Source: Mucilaginibacter ginsenosidivorax
Lineage (GTDB): Bacteria > Bacteroidota > Bacteroidia > Sphingobacteriales > Sphingobacteriaceae
NCBI RefSeq assembly: GCF_007971525.1
Contig: NZ_CP042437.1
Location: forward strand, 5,704,001-5,768,000
DNA: 64,000 nucleotides
Direction: 5' to 3'
How positions within the stretch are numbered: position 1 is the stretch's first letter; each line of letters begins with the position of its first letter. The notes below the pieces were generated by a model. It worked only from the letters and a program-made list of their open reading frames with translations. It made no database searches and was not told the DNA's origin. The position numbers and the translations under genes are program-made. Below, in pieces: positions 42,916 to 52,678 of the stretch.

Positions 42916-44427
42916 ATGAAAAATATAATTTACCTGCTATCAGTTCTGATCGCTTCCCTTCTTTTTACAGGCTGTAATAAGTTTTTAGAAGAACAATCAC
43001 AGGATCTGGCCTATGCCAATACCTGGCAAAAACTGGACGAGGTCATGCAGGGTGATGTTTATATGAGACATTTCACCAACCCGCCAAGCAATTCTTATAA
43101 GGAGTCCCCGGATGCTATGTATTTTCCCTGGCTCAATGCCATGGATGATGATATTACCGAGTTTGTGAGCCGCCCTTATTACATTGATAACCGGGACGAC
43201 GTATTCGGCTTCTACACCTGGCAGGCGAACCCTTTTGTAGATAAGACATATCATCCATTTACTGACGATACCTGGTCCAAAGTGTATAAGTCGATTAATG
43301 CGGCCAATATTATGATATACCAGGCAGACCAGCTTCACGATAATCCTACACAATTAAGACGGATAAAAGGTGAAGCGTTATTTCTGCGCGCGTTCTACTA
43401 TTTCTATATGGTGAATGTATATGCTTCCGCTTACAATCCGGCAACCGCGAAGACTGACATGGGCGTACCCCTGAAAATAACGGAGTTTGTACAGGATAAA
43501 TTCTTTACCCGGTCAACGGTTGACAGCGTATATCAACAAATGCTGACGGATTTAAATGCATCGGAGCAATATCTGGGCGGGGTAACACAATCCTCACTTT
43601 ATCATGTGGATGTTAATGCCGTTAATCTGCTGCAAAGCAGGGTTTACCTCTATATGCAATCCTGGGCAAATGCAATCGCTGCAGCTGACAAGGTTATTGC
43701 CCGTAAACCGGCGCTTTTTAATCTTTCGACCTACAAACCGCAGACCAGCTTTTTCTCCGGCAGCAATCCTGAAGCACTCTTTACACAGGGAGGTAATGCA
43801 ATGGTATACTTAATGGGGGATGCCTTTACGAAGTCCTTCCAGGCCAGCCCTTCGCTGATTAATCTGTACGAGGCGAACGATCTCCGCCGAAGCGCCTTCT
43901 TTGAAACAGATGCCGCAGGTAAAATACGGTATACAAAAATGTACCGGTCCCGGACTTATAACATATTCCCGACAGAGATGTTCTCTGACAACTATTATTT
44001 GCGAAATGCAGAGGCCTACCTGAACAAAGCGGAAGCAGCGGCTATGCTGGACCGTGCCGCGGACGCCGATAACGCGCTAAACACGCTAAGGCAAGCACGT
44101 TTCATTCCGTCTGCATTCGTTCCGGTAAATTATAGCGGCGAGCAGCTGGTCAGCTTTATTCGCGATGAGCGTCGTCGTGAACTTTGTTTTGAGGGACACC
44201 GATGGTTTGACTTGAAGCGATACGCGGTGAACAAGGCTTTCCCTTTTATCACGACCATCGTTCATAATTACTCGGATGTAAACTATGGTTCAAGCCCTTT
44301 TTTAAAGGCGAGTTTGACTTTGCAGCCAGGTGATCCGGACTACCTGATCCCGATACCGCAAGACGCAATTATATTCAATGAAGGCGCATTAAAGCAAAAC
44401 CCTGCACGTCAGAACAGAACATTTTAA
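42916..44427 (+). CDS. SusD/RagB-family lipoprotein
   Basis: I chose the ATG at 42916 over a TTG two codons earlier; 503 residues. Lipoprotein signal with Cys20 in 'LLFTGC'. Typical SusD segments are present: 'RIKGEALFLRAFYYFYMVNV', 'NLLQSRVYLYMQSWANAIAA', 'NAEAYLNKAEAAAM', 'FIRDERRRELCFEGHRWFDL' and 'DYLIPIPQDAI'. Partner of the upstream SusC, 11 nt away, in substrate capture. Substrate not identifiable; no carbohydrate enzymes in the operon. Confidence 0.93.
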   Translation: MKNIIYLLSVLIASLLFTGCNKFLEEQSQDLAYANTWQKLDEVMQGDVYMRHFTNPPSNSYKESPDAMYFPWLNAMDDDITEFVSRPYYIDNRDDVFGFYTWQANPFVDKTYHPFTDDTWSKVYKSINAANIMIYQADQLHDNPTQLRRIKGEALFLRAFYYFYMVNVYASAYNPATAKTDMGVPLKITEFVQDKFFTRSTVDSVYQQMLTDLNASEQYLGGVTQSSLYHVDVNAVNLLQSRVYLYMQSWANAIAAADKVIARKPALFNLSTYKPQTSFFSGSNPEALFTQGGNAMVYLMGDAFTKSFQASPSLINLYEANDLRRSAFFETDAAGKIRYTKMYRSRTYNIFPTEMFSDNYYLRNAEAYLNKAEAAAMLDRAADADNALNTLRQARFIPSAFVPVNYSGEQLVSFIRDERRRELCFEGHRWFDLKRYAVNKAFPFITTIVHNYSDVNYGSSPFLKASLTLQPGDPDYLIPIPQDAIIFNEGALKQNPARQNRTF

Positions 44428-44451
44428 TTCACATAAGCACAATTAAATCCG

Positions 44452-45333
44452 ATGAAAAGATATTTAATATATTTTTCTGCGATATGCCTGTTCCTGGCAT
44501 CCTGCAAAAAAGAGGAGAATCCGAAGGCGTCACCCAACATGCAGGACCCCTTTGCACGCATTGACAATACAAATAATCCGGCCGATCACCAGATCTACCT
44601 GTTTTACAAAGAAAGCGGGATCCCGGTTTTATACAATGATACGGTAGCTAAAACACCGCTAACCAAATTGAATCTCGGGTATCACTTGACGACCGTAGAT
44701 TCTATGGTCACTGCCAAATACCTGCACAACCAGGCTGATATCCTGGCTGGTTTGGATTTTGTTAAAAATCAGATCGCTCCCCATCTATCTAACTCGTTGA
44801 AACCTTATTCAATTCTGCTGACCGACTCCGTGTATACATTTCAACCCGATCCTTCCGGTAGCGGCGCGCTTGTAAAAGTTCCTTTGAGTGCTTATTTAGG
44901 TTTTAATACGGTTGCTATTTCCTATGTGCCGGCGATCAAAACAATGGATCAGACACAGTTGAAAATATACCGGAAAGATATCCTGAAGGTGATCTTAACG
45001 GCAAAGATCGGTGCAGATCCATCGCTAACCACGAAATTTTATGCGGTCAGTAGTGCCTATTATGGTAAGACTGCTTATGGCTCAACACAGAGTCCGTATT
45101 ACCTTATCTATCAGCCCAAACCTGTATATGGTCTTTTGCCTGACGGTACTGAAGGACCAAACTATTATGATGTTCACGGGCCCGCTGAAGACCTAGCGGC
45201 CTATCTCGATACGGTATTGGTTATGTCGCCTGCAGATTTTGTGAACACCTATCAATCGTATCCGCTGGTTATCCAAAAGTATAATTATCTGCTGGATATT
45301 TTCAAGACTATAGGCTTCACTGTACCGCAATAA
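44452..45333 (+). CDS. Outer-membrane lipoprotein of the SusCD operon, metallohydrolase-like without HExxH
   Basis: The 293-residue protein has a lipoprotein signal (MKRYLIYFSAICLFLASC, Cys18). Its start 'HQIYLFYKESGIPVLYNDTV' and the region before position 200 resemble the substrate-import-associated zinc-metallohydrolase lipoproteins that are encoded after susC-susD in Bacteroidota. The HExxH zinc motif those enzymes carry is not present anywhere, so this is either a catalytically dead relative or a different binding lipoprotein. Assignment by eye. Co-transcribed, 24 nt after susD. Confidence 0.6.
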   Translation: MKRYLIYFSAICLFLASCKKEENPKASPNMQDPFARIDNTNNPADHQIYLFYKESGIPVLYNDTVAKTPLTKLNLGYHLTTVDSMVTAKYLHNQADILAGLDFVKNQIAPHLSNSLKPYSILLTDSVYTFQPDPSGSGALVKVPLSAYLGFNTVAISYVPAIKTMDQTQLKIYRKDILKVILTAKIGADPSLTTKFYAVSSAYYGKTAYGSTQSPYYLIYQPKPVYGLLPDGTEGPNYYDVHGPAEDLAAYLDTVLVMSPADFVNTYQSYPLVIQKYNYLLDIFKTIGFTVPQ

Positions 45334-45373
45334 AAACACAGAACACACTACACTTACTTATTATATATAAATA

Positions 45374-46315
45374 ATGGAACCTATTCTTAGGATCTCGGGA
45401 TTGTCACATCGTTATAGCAGCACCTGGGCCATACGGGACATCGATATGGAAATTTATCAGAACGGCATTGTGGGACTACTTGGCTCAAATGGAGCCGGTA
45501 AATCGACAACGATGAACATACTTTGTGGGGTACTGACACAAACATCAGGAGATGTATTTATCAATGGCGTGGATCTCAGGAAAGAGCCGGAAAAAGCGAA
45601 ACAGTTTATTGGTTTTCTGCCGCAAACCCCGCCATTGTATACGGAACTAACCGTCGACGAATACCTGACCCACTGTGCCATATTACGGTCTGTAGAAAAA
45701 GAAAACCTAAAATCTGCGCTTGATGAAGTGAAGCATCGTTGCGGCTTATCGCACATCAGCACCCGGCTGATCAGGAATCTGTCAGGCGGGTACAGGCAAC
45801 GGGTGGGCATTGCACAGGCTATTATTCACCGTCCCAAGCTGGTTGTTTTGGATGAACCAACCAACGGGCTTGACCCTAACCAGATACTGGAGGTCCGCGG
45901 CCTGATAAAGGAGATAGCGGTAGAGCATGCGGTTATTCTTTCCACACATATACTTTCCGAAGTGCAGTATTTGTGTAAGGATATCATGATGATTGAAGGC
46001 GGAAGGATCGTTTTTGCTGATACCATGGAGGCCTTTGACAGTTATGTTGCGCCAAACAGTCTGTTAGTTGTGATGGAGGAAGCCCCTTCTGCCGACACCT
46101 TATCCCAGTTGGGAGGCGTCGCCCGCGTTGAATTTCTTACAGAGCGCCAGATCCGTATCCATTTTAACGGTGATAAGGCGGTAGCAGAAAGAATTGTCCT
46201 CGCGAGTGCGCAATACGGCTGGCGGCTGAGTGAAATCGGTATGGAAAAAAACTCATTGAATGACACCTTCGCCCAGTTGTCAAAAGTCTCAGCTTCTAAA
46301 AAGATTAAAATATAA
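45374..46315 (+). CDS. GldA-like ABC transporter ATP-binding protein
   Basis: The 313-residue protein has Walker A GSNGAGKST (37-45), signature 'LSGGYRQRVGIAQA', Walker B 'LVVLDEPTNGLDPN', H-loop 'ILSTHILSEVQ', and a C-terminal ~90-residue extension ('VARVEFLTERQIRIHF'), as in GldA and related ABC-2 exporters. It directly precedes its permease (6 nt). In gliding Bacteroidota GldA-GldF-GldG is linked to motility; here the operon context indicates a different, probably transport-related use. Confidence 0.88.
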   Translation: MEPILRISGLSHRYSSTWAIRDIDMEIYQNGIVGLLGSNGAGKSTTMNILCGVLTQTSGDVFINGVDLRKEPEKAKQFIGFLPQTPPLYTELTVDEYLTHCAILRSVEKENLKSALDEVKHRCGLSHISTRLIRNLSGGYRQRVGIAQAIIHRPKLVVLDEPTNGLDPNQILEVRGLIKEIAVEHAVILSTHILSEVQYLCKDIMMIEGGRIVFADTMEAFDSYVAPNSLLVVMEEAPSADTLSQLGGVARVEFLTERQIRIHFNGDKAVAERIVLASAQYGWRLSEIGMEKNSLNDTFAQLSKVSASKKIKI

Positions 46316-46321
46316 ATCTCT

Positions 46322-48622
46322 ATGAAAAAAACTTTGCAAATAGCGCGGCTGGAGCTGAGCTTATTGTTTTATTCCCCGATTGCGTGGTTGCTGATGATTG
46401 TGCTATTTCTACAGGTAGCATATGGCTTCGTAGGCGCAATCGAAAGTATGCAGCGCTCCCAGGAGTGGTATAAACTGACATTCTCCTTTCTCACCAGCAA
46501 TATTTTCACCAAAAACGGACAGGGAATATTCAGCAACCTGCTTTCAACTTTATATTTATATATACCGCTGGTGACCATGAGCCTGATCAGTAGGGAAACC
46601 AGCAGCGGGACGATCAAGCTGTTATATTCTTCGCCCTTAAAGATTTCAGAGATCATCCTCGGGAAGTTTTTAGCGATGATGACCTACAATCTTTTATTGA
46701 TCGGACTGTTGGCCTTAGTTGGAATCGGAGGTGCATTGTCCATTGATCATTTTGGTTACCAGCAGGTAATGTCGGCGCTTTTAGGCATCTACCTGCTGCT
46801 CTGCGCCTATGCTGCCATCGGCTTGTTTATGTCCAGTCTGACCACCTATCAGGTCGTAGCCGCGATCAGCACCTTTATGGTTTTTGCATTCCTGTCCCTT
46901 ATCGGCAGTTTCTGGCAGGACAAGGATTTTCTCAGGGACCTTGCGTTTAGCCTTTCTATGCCGGGGAGAACATTTAAAATGCTGGCGGGCTTTTTAACTA
47001 CACGGGACGTCATTTATTTTTTTGTTATCGTTTACATTTTTATAGCGCTGACCATAAGTAAGTTGCATATGGCACGGGACGCTAAAAACTTCCTATTTCG
47101 CATGGGTGTTTATGCAGGCATTGTCTTTTCGGGCCTAACAGTAAGTTACCTGAGTTCAAGACAACAGTATACCGGCTATTATGACGCCACCGCTACCAAA
47201 AGAAACACGCTCCGGCTAAAAACGCAGGAGGTACTCGGGAAAACCGGGCCGGAGCCTATAGAAATAACGGAATATGTAAACTTTCTTGATGGCACTTACG
47301 GTAAAGGCGCGCCGGATCAGCGCCTCAGGGAATTGGATCGCTGGGAGCCCTATTTACGGTTTAAACCTAATATTAACCTCAAATGGGTTTATTACTATGA
47401 CAGCATTCCGGATCCCTACTTCTATACCGGTATGAATGCTGGGAAATCACTGCAGCAAATTTTTGATAAAAAAGCCAGGTTCATGGAAGTTGACCCCAGC
47501 CAGTTCAGGAGTCCCAGAGAGATTCACCGGATGCTTGATCTGCGGGAGGAAAGGAATAGATTGGTCATGCAGGTTAAATACAAGGGGCGCTCCACTTTTT
47601 TGCGTGTTTTCGATGATAACGACTTTTGGCCCGGCGAAACAGAAGTAGCCACCGCTTTAAAACGCCTGATGGTTAAGGTGCCTAAAATCCTGTTTGTGAA
47701 TGACGGTTATGAACGAAGCATCGATAAGATCGGGGATAAAGATTATAAGGGATTAACTACTTTTAAAACGAACAGGTCGTCATTAGTTAACCGGGGCTTT
47801 GCCGTGGATTCTATCTCGTTACAGAACCAGGAAATTCCTCCCGATGCCACAGTGCTGGTTATAGCTGACCGAAGACTGAATTATAATACCGCGACATTAA
47901 ATAAGCTTCGTTCCTATATTCAAAAAGGTGGTAATCTTTTTGTGGCGGCTGAGGGTAGTAAGCAGCAATTGAATAACGCCCTGCTTAACCTTATAGGCGT
48001 TCATCTGCAGGAAGGGACCATCGTGCAGCCGAGCAAGGATTTTTCAGGTGACCAGGTGACGCTGCAAATCACTGCCGGCGGAGCAAAATTATCCCCCATG
48101 CTGATCGACGATTTCAGCAACGGAAATCCTGTGTTAATGCCCGGGGTTTCTGCCCTGAGTTATACGCAGACGAATGGGTTTAGCATTACTCCCTTGCTAA
48201 TGACATCCGCAAAAAACAGCTGGAACAGAACAGGAAAGCTGGTGCTTGACTCGGCAAATCTCGTTTACTCGCCGAAAGAGGGGGATCAGAAGGGTGCCCT
48301 TCCTACCGCGATTGCCCTGACAAGGAAAGTAGGCAATAAGCAGCAAAAGATCATTATCACAGGCGATGCTGATTTCTTGAGCAATAAGGGTCTTAACCAG
48401 GAGAACATAAGAACGGCGAACTTCAATTTCGCGAACGCGCTTTTCAGCTGGTTCGCGGATGGCGAGTTTCCCATCTTCACTGCCCCCCGTCCGCCGGCGG
48501 ATAATACCATTACTGTAACGGCGGTGCAGGTGAAGGTGATGAAAGTGCTCTACCTCGGTTTGGTTCCGGGTTTGATGCTGGTGATCGGTTCTATATTATT
48601 AATCCGCCGAAAAAGAAAATAG
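46322..48622 (+). CDS. GldF-GldG-like fused ABC permease
   Basis: The 766-residue protein begins with an ABC-2 permease half (about 1-245) with several hydrophobic helices, including 'LSLLFYSPIAWLLMIVLFLQ' and 'LLSTLYLYIPLVTMSLISRE' near 60-85. A transmembrane helix at about 258-276 leads into a long periplasmic GldG/IFT52-like domain ('KVPKILFVNDGYERSIDKIG', 'LRSYIQKGGNLFVAAEG', 'IIITGDADFLSN'), and a final membrane helix ends 'LVIGSILLIRRKRK'. In flavobacteria GldF and GldG are usually separate; here they are one chain. It overlaps tightly with its ATPase and the MutS-like genes. Confidence 0.85.
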   Translation: MKKTLQIARLELSLLFYSPIAWLLMIVLFLQVAYGFVGAIESMQRSQEWYKLTFSFLTSNIFTKNGQGIFSNLLSTLYLYIPLVTMSLISRETSSGTIKLLYSSPLKISEIILGKFLAMMTYNLLLIGLLALVGIGGALSIDHFGYQQVMSALLGIYLLLCAYAAIGLFMSSLTTYQVVAAISTFMVFAFLSLIGSFWQDKDFLRDLAFSLSMPGRTFKMLAGFLTTRDVIYFFVIVYIFIALTISKLHMARDAKNFLFRMGVYAGIVFSGLTVSYLSSRQQYTGYYDATATKRNTLRLKTQEVLGKTGPEPIEITEYVNFLDGTYGKGAPDQRLRELDRWEPYLRFKPNINLKWVYYYDSIPDPYFYTGMNAGKSLQQIFDKKARFMEVDPSQFRSPREIHRMLDLREERNRLVMQVKYKGRSTFLRVFDDNDFWPGETEVATALKRLMVKVPKILFVNDGYERSIDKIGDKDYKGLTTFKTNRSSLVNRGFAVDSISLQNQEIPPDATVLVIADRRLNYNTATLNKLRSYIQKGGNLFVAAEGSKQQLNNALLNLIGVHLQEGTIVQPSKDFSGDQVTLQITAGGAKLSPMLIDDFSNGNPVLMPGVSALSYTQTNGFSITPLLMTSAKNSWNRTGKLVLDSANLVYSPKEGDQKGALPTAIALTRKVGNKQQKIIITGDADFLSNKGLNQENIRTANFNFANALFSWFADGEFPIFTAPRPPADNTITVTAVQVKVMKVLYLGLVPGLMLVIGSILLIRRKRK

Positions 48623-48624
48623 AA

Positions 48625-49974
48625 ATGAGTTTTACAACAGATAAGCAAACTTTGGACGATCTGAATCTGATCGGTAAGCGGGGTAGTGATTCGGTTTATA
48701 ACATATTCAATCATACGCGAACGCAGGGCGGAGCTGAACTCATGGAATCCATGTTTCTCCTGCCACTTTCAGACCCGAATGCAATTGACCGCCGGATCGG
48801 CGCGATTCGCTTTTTCAGAACAGTGGGGATTGACTTTCCTTTTCAGAGCGAATCCCTGGCTGTTTTGGAACAGTATATGGCGGATACCGACGAGCGGTCG
48901 AAACTGTCTGCGGTGCACGACACGCTGGTCAGAAAACTTTCGGCGATCATCGCCGGCGACGAAGCCTATAGAAAAATAGCTGGTGGTATAAAAGCACTGA
49001 TACAGACCCTTAGGGCTTTGCAAGCATTAGTCAGCGGCTTGCCGAAGCGTACACTGCCCCCTGCAATCCGGGAAGCGATAGCAACGATATCGGGCCTGTT
49101 AAACGATCCTTCGCTGGTTTCTCTGTTGACGGAGAATGCCGGCCCAAAGCTTTCTTTTGAAAAAGCTGCGGCTCTTGACCAACTGGTCAGATTCCAACAC
49201 CATGAAAAGATCAGGCAGATCCTGAAGCAGATCTATTGGCTGGACGTTTGTATTACTGTTGCAAAAGTAGCCCGCGAAAGAAATTTGACTTTTCCCCTTC
49301 CACTTCCCCAGGGTCAGCATGTCCTGCGCCTGGAAAACGTCTGGCATCCGCAAGTAAAACAGGCTGTGCCCAATACCCTTCATATGATGCCGGGAAGCAA
49401 TATTATTTTTCTTACCGGTGCGAATATGGCCGGTAAATCAACCTTTATGAAATCGCTGGGAATAGCCCTATATCTCGCACATATCGGCTTTCCCGTAGCT
49501 GCTGAAAGAATGGAATTTTCCGTATGTGATGGTTTATTTACAACCATCAACCTCCCCGATGATCTTGGGTCCGGCAACAGTCACTTTTATGCTGAAGTAT
49601 TACGGGTAAAGAAAATTGCCAGGGAACTTGCACAGGGTAAAAATCTTTTCATAATTCTGGACGAGTTGTTCAGGGGAACCAATGTAACGGATGCTTGTGA
49701 AGGAACGATCGTACTGACCGAAGCCTTTGCCGGCAAAAGCAACTGCATGTTCGTTGTCTCTACGCACATTATAGAGGCCGGGGACGTACTGAAGGACCGG
49801 TGTGACAATATTGAATTTCTTTACCTGCCAACCCATATGGAGGGTAACACCCCGGTTTACAGCTACAAATTAGAAAATGGCATTACATCTGACAGGCATG
49901 GAATGGTCATTATCAATAATGAACGTATCCTGGAGATCATTCGGAGCCGGAAATTTAAACAACCAGGAGCATGA
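48625..49974 (+). CDS. MutS-like ATPase lacking mismatch-recognition domains (paralog 1)
   Basis: The 449-residue protein matches only the lever/clamp and ATPase parts of MutS: a helical N-terminal region ('GAELMESMFLLPLSDPNAID', resembling the core lever), and domain V with Walker A 'TGANMAGKST' (264-273), Walker B 'IILDELFRGTN' (Asp346, Glu347), and 'FVVSTHIIEAGDVLKDRCDN'. Full MutS is about 850 residues; the N-terminal DNA-binding domains I-II are absent. It may bind a branched DNA or other substrate, or act as an ATP switch. Starts 3 nt after the permease stop. Confidence 0.85.
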   Translation: MSFTTDKQTLDDLNLIGKRGSDSVYNIFNHTRTQGGAELMESMFLLPLSDPNAIDRRIGAIRFFRTVGIDFPFQSESLAVLEQYMADTDERSKLSAVHDTLVRKLSAIIAGDEAYRKIAGGIKALIQTLRALQALVSGLPKRTLPPAIREAIATISGLLNDPSLVSLLTENAGPKLSFEKAAALDQLVRFQHHEKIRQILKQIYWLDVCITVAKVARERNLTFPLPLPQGQHVLRLENVWHPQVKQAVPNTLHMMPGSNIIFLTGANMAGKSTFMKSLGIALYLAHIGFPVAAERMEFSVCDGLFTTINLPDDLGSGNSHFYAEVLRVKKIARELAQGKNLFIILDELFRGTNVTDACEGTIVLTEAFAGKSNCMFVVSTHIIEAGDVLKDRCDNIEFLYLPTHMEGNTPVYSYKLENGITSDRHGMVIINNERILEIIRSRKFKQPGA

Positions 49975-51317
49975 GCTTTTTCACGGATAAACAAACACTT
50001 GACGACCTGAACATCACTGGCAGGTACAAAAACAACTCTATTACCTTTCTTTTTGATCAGGTAATTACAACAGGGGGAATAAGGCTCCTGGAACATATGT
50101 TCCGTCAGCCTCTTACCGATCCGGCGGAGATCAATAAACGTAGTGATATTTTTAAACGTTTTACCGCGTATCCGTCAGCATTGCCGTTCAGCGCTGAAGA
50201 ATTCGTTGTGCTGGAAGATTATCTCGGAGCAAGGGGAAGTCTCAACCGGGCTGAGGTCATTAAAAATGCCATATCAAAAAAAGCGCTTCAGGTGGTCGCT
50301 CAGGACGAAGCTTACAGCCTCTTTAATTCCGGAATTATATCGACAATTAAGCTTTTGATCCGGTTTCGTGACTTTATCGACACCCTGGAAACCGATGAAG
50401 GCCTGCTCAGGGAACAATTGATAGCGTTGAAGGATATTTTTAGGCTTCAAAAACTACAAAAGGTGTTAAATGTGCCGGCAGCAAAAGAGCTTCCACTATT
50501 CAAAATGATAAAGTATGATTATCTGCTGAGGTGTGTGCTGAAAAAGGAAATGGAAAAAATCATCGAATCGATCTTTCAATTCGACGTATACACTGCCGTC
50601 GCCGCTGTAGCCAGGGATCATCACTTCTGTTATGCGACCGCCTTGCCGAAAGCCCGTAATGTTTTGAACATTCAGGGCTTATATCACCCTACGGTCGAAA
50701 AGGCAGTAGGGAACACCATAACGCTTAACCAGGAAAATAATGTGCTGTTTTTAACCGGGGCCAACATGGCCGGCAAATCGACGCTGATGAAATCCATGGG
50801 TATAGCTGTCTACCTTGCGCATATGGGATTTCCGGTCGCGGCTGAAGCTATGGAATTCTCGGTCAGGGACGGACTTTATACTTCGATCAACATGTCAGAT
50901 AATATCGGCTTGGGTTACAGTCATTTTTATGCGGAGGTGTTAAGAGTAAAAAAGGTCGCGACAGACGTAGCGGCAGACAAGGATCTTGTCGTAATCTTTG
51001 ATGAGCTGTTCAAAGGCACCAATGTGAAAGATGCCTATGACGCAACGCTGGCTATCACGGAAGCGTTTTCAGAGAACCGGAACTGTTTTTTTATGATCTC
51101 AACCCATATAACAGAAGTTGGAGAAATATTGAGAGAGCGCTGTAATAATTTTCGGTTCACCTATTTGCCGACGATTATGCAGGGCCTCCGCCCGCGGTAC
51201 ACTTACCGGCTGACGGAAGGTATTACGATGGACCGCCACGGTATGACGATCATCCGAAATGAAGGGATTCTGGACTTATTACAGGTGGAAGCTGCACCCC
51301 GAACTCCGGGAAATTAA
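49971..51317 (+). CDS. MutS-like ATPase lacking mismatch-recognition domains (paralog 2)
   Basis: The 448-residue protein is a paralog of the preceding gene (shared start 'TDKQTLDDLN', 'MFRQPLTDPAEINKR', P-loop 'TGANMAGKST' at 262-271, Walker B 'LVVIFDELFKGTN', 'DRHGMTIIRNEGIL' near the C terminus). It overlaps the first copy by ATGA. The same length and architecture with moderate divergence suggest a heterodimer analogous to MutS or MSH dimers (inference). The N-terminal mismatch domain is again missing. Confidence 0.85.
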   Translation: MSFFTDKQTLDDLNITGRYKNNSITFLFDQVITTGGIRLLEHMFRQPLTDPAEINKRSDIFKRFTAYPSALPFSAEEFVVLEDYLGARGSLNRAEVIKNAISKKALQVVAQDEAYSLFNSGIISTIKLLIRFRDFIDTLETDEGLLREQLIALKDIFRLQKLQKVLNVPAAKELPLFKMIKYDYLLRCVLKKEMEKIIESIFQFDVYTAVAAVARDHHFCYATALPKARNVLNIQGLYHPTVEKAVGNTITLNQENNVLFLTGANMAGKSTLMKSMGIAVYLAHMGFPVAAEAMEFSVRDGLYTSINMSDNIGLGYSHFYAEVLRVKKVATDVAADKDLVVIFDELFKGTNVKDAYDATLAITEAFSENRNCFFMISTHITEVGEILRERCNNFRFTYLPTIMQGLRPRYTYRLTEGITMDRHGMTIIRNEGILDLLQVEAAPRTPGN

Positions 51318-51349
51318 TCAATACAGTAAATAATCAAACAAAAAACTTT

Positions 51350-52480
51350 ATGAAAAAAATCATTTTATTGACTTTGGCATTGATCCCGGCCGCTGTGCTG
51401 GCCCAAAGCAAATTCTTAATAAAAGCGCAGGTAGGCCAGGACAACGCGCCGGCCAAAGCTTACCTGATATACAAGCAAGGGGAAAATGTTATAAAAGATT
51501 CTGTGACGGTCAGGAACGGGCTGTTTGAGTTCCAGGGCGCGCTGAATGATCCGTTGGTTGCTCAGTTGGTACTCGACCACCAAGGGGTTGGTTTGGCCAG
51601 ATTAGACCGGAGTGCTGATTTTTTGGTGTTTTACCTTGACAAGGGAACTTTGACCCTGACGGCTAAGGATTCGGTAAAAAAAGCGGCCATCAGCGGTTCA
51701 AAACTAAACGACGAGAACAAAATGTATAAAGCATTCCTTGCAGGTCCCGAACAGGAAGTTGCGCAGTTAAACAGAATCTACATTGCTGCTCCAGCCGATA
51801 AAAAACGGGACCAGAAATTTATCGACAGCCTGCAATCGAAGGCTAATACACTAATCGCGAAAAGACGAGAATTGCAAAAGGATTTCATTCAACAACACCC
51901 GGACTCTTATGTCAGTCTGCTTTCTTTAATAGAAATTGGCGGGGATGCGATTAACGTACAGGAAATGGAACCATTATATAATAACTTGTCAGCGGACATT
52001 CGCAATTCTGAGGCTGGTAAATCTTTTGCAAAGTCGCTTGAAGCGGCCAGCGCAACTGCTATCGGGGCAGTTGCCCCTTTATTCACGCTGAATGATGTCA
52101 ATGACAAACCTGTTTCTCTTGCCGGATTTAAAGGGAAATATGTGCTGCTTGATTTTTGGGCATCCTGGTGTATGCCATGCAGAAACGAAAATCCGAATGT
52201 TGTCAAAGCCTATAACTTATATAAAAGCAAAAACTTTACGGTACTTGGCGTGTCTCTTGACCGCCCCGGCAAGAAAAACGACTGGATAGCAGCCATCAAA
52301 GCAGACAAACTGGAGTGGACGCAAGTTTCCGACCTCAAATTTTGGAATGGCGAAGCTGCTGAATTGTATGGGATCAGGGCAATTCCGCAAAATTTCTTGA
52401 TTGATCCCAGTGGTAAGATCATTGCGAAAAATCTCCATGGCGATGAACTCATTCAGAAACTGGCCTCGTTACTTAATTAA
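51350..52480 (+). CDS. TlpA-like thioredoxin-fold protein with DUF4369-like N terminus
   Basis: The 376-residue protein has a signal peptide (MKKIILLTLALIPAAVLAQS), an N-terminal DUF4369-like beta region ('VRNGLFEFQGALNDPLVAQL'), a helical linker, and a C-terminal redoxin domain with active site 'WASWCMPCRNE' (Cys274, Cys277) and 'AIPQNFLIDPSGKI'. Periplasmic thiol-disulfide reductase, probably servicing the SusCD lipoprotein module. Last gene of the long operon, followed by a terminator. Confidence 0.9.
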   Translation: MKKIILLTLALIPAAVLAQSKFLIKAQVGQDNAPAKAYLIYKQGENVIKDSVTVRNGLFEFQGALNDPLVAQLVLDHQGVGLARLDRSADFLVFYLDKGTLTLTAKDSVKKAAISGSKLNDENKMYKAFLAGPEQEVAQLNRIYIAAPADKKRDQKFIDSLQSKANTLIAKRRELQKDFIQQHPDSYVSLLSLIEIGGDAINVQEMEPLYNNLSADIRNSEAGKSFAKSLEAASATAIGAVAPLFTLNDVNDKPVSLAGFKGKYVLLDFWASWCMPCRNENPNVVKAYNLYKSKNFTVLGVSLDRPGKKNDWIAAIKADKLEWTQVSDLKFWNGEAAELYGIRAIPQNFLIDPSGKIIAKNLHGDELIQKLASLLN

Positions 52481-52519
52481 GTCTGAACGACATAGATAAC
52501 TATTGATAAATTTAATTCA

Positions 52520-52550
52520 GCTGTCCCGAATGTTTTCGGGGCAGCCTTTT
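52520..52550 (+). terminator. Rho-independent terminator of the 37-52 kb operon
   Basis: GCTGTCCCGAA (52520-52530) pairs with TTCGGGGCAGC (52535-52545, one G-T pair) around a TGTT loop, followed by CTTTTTG. Confidence 0.82.
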
Positions 52551-52678
52551 TGCTTGAACGGAAATTTATGGCATTAGCACCATGGGGGAAGAAAAAAAGC
52601 ACTGGATCACGCGATTTCAGCAAATTTTTTTTTAGTTATGTTTTGCAAACTAATTATCGGGATTTTGATTTATCTCTC

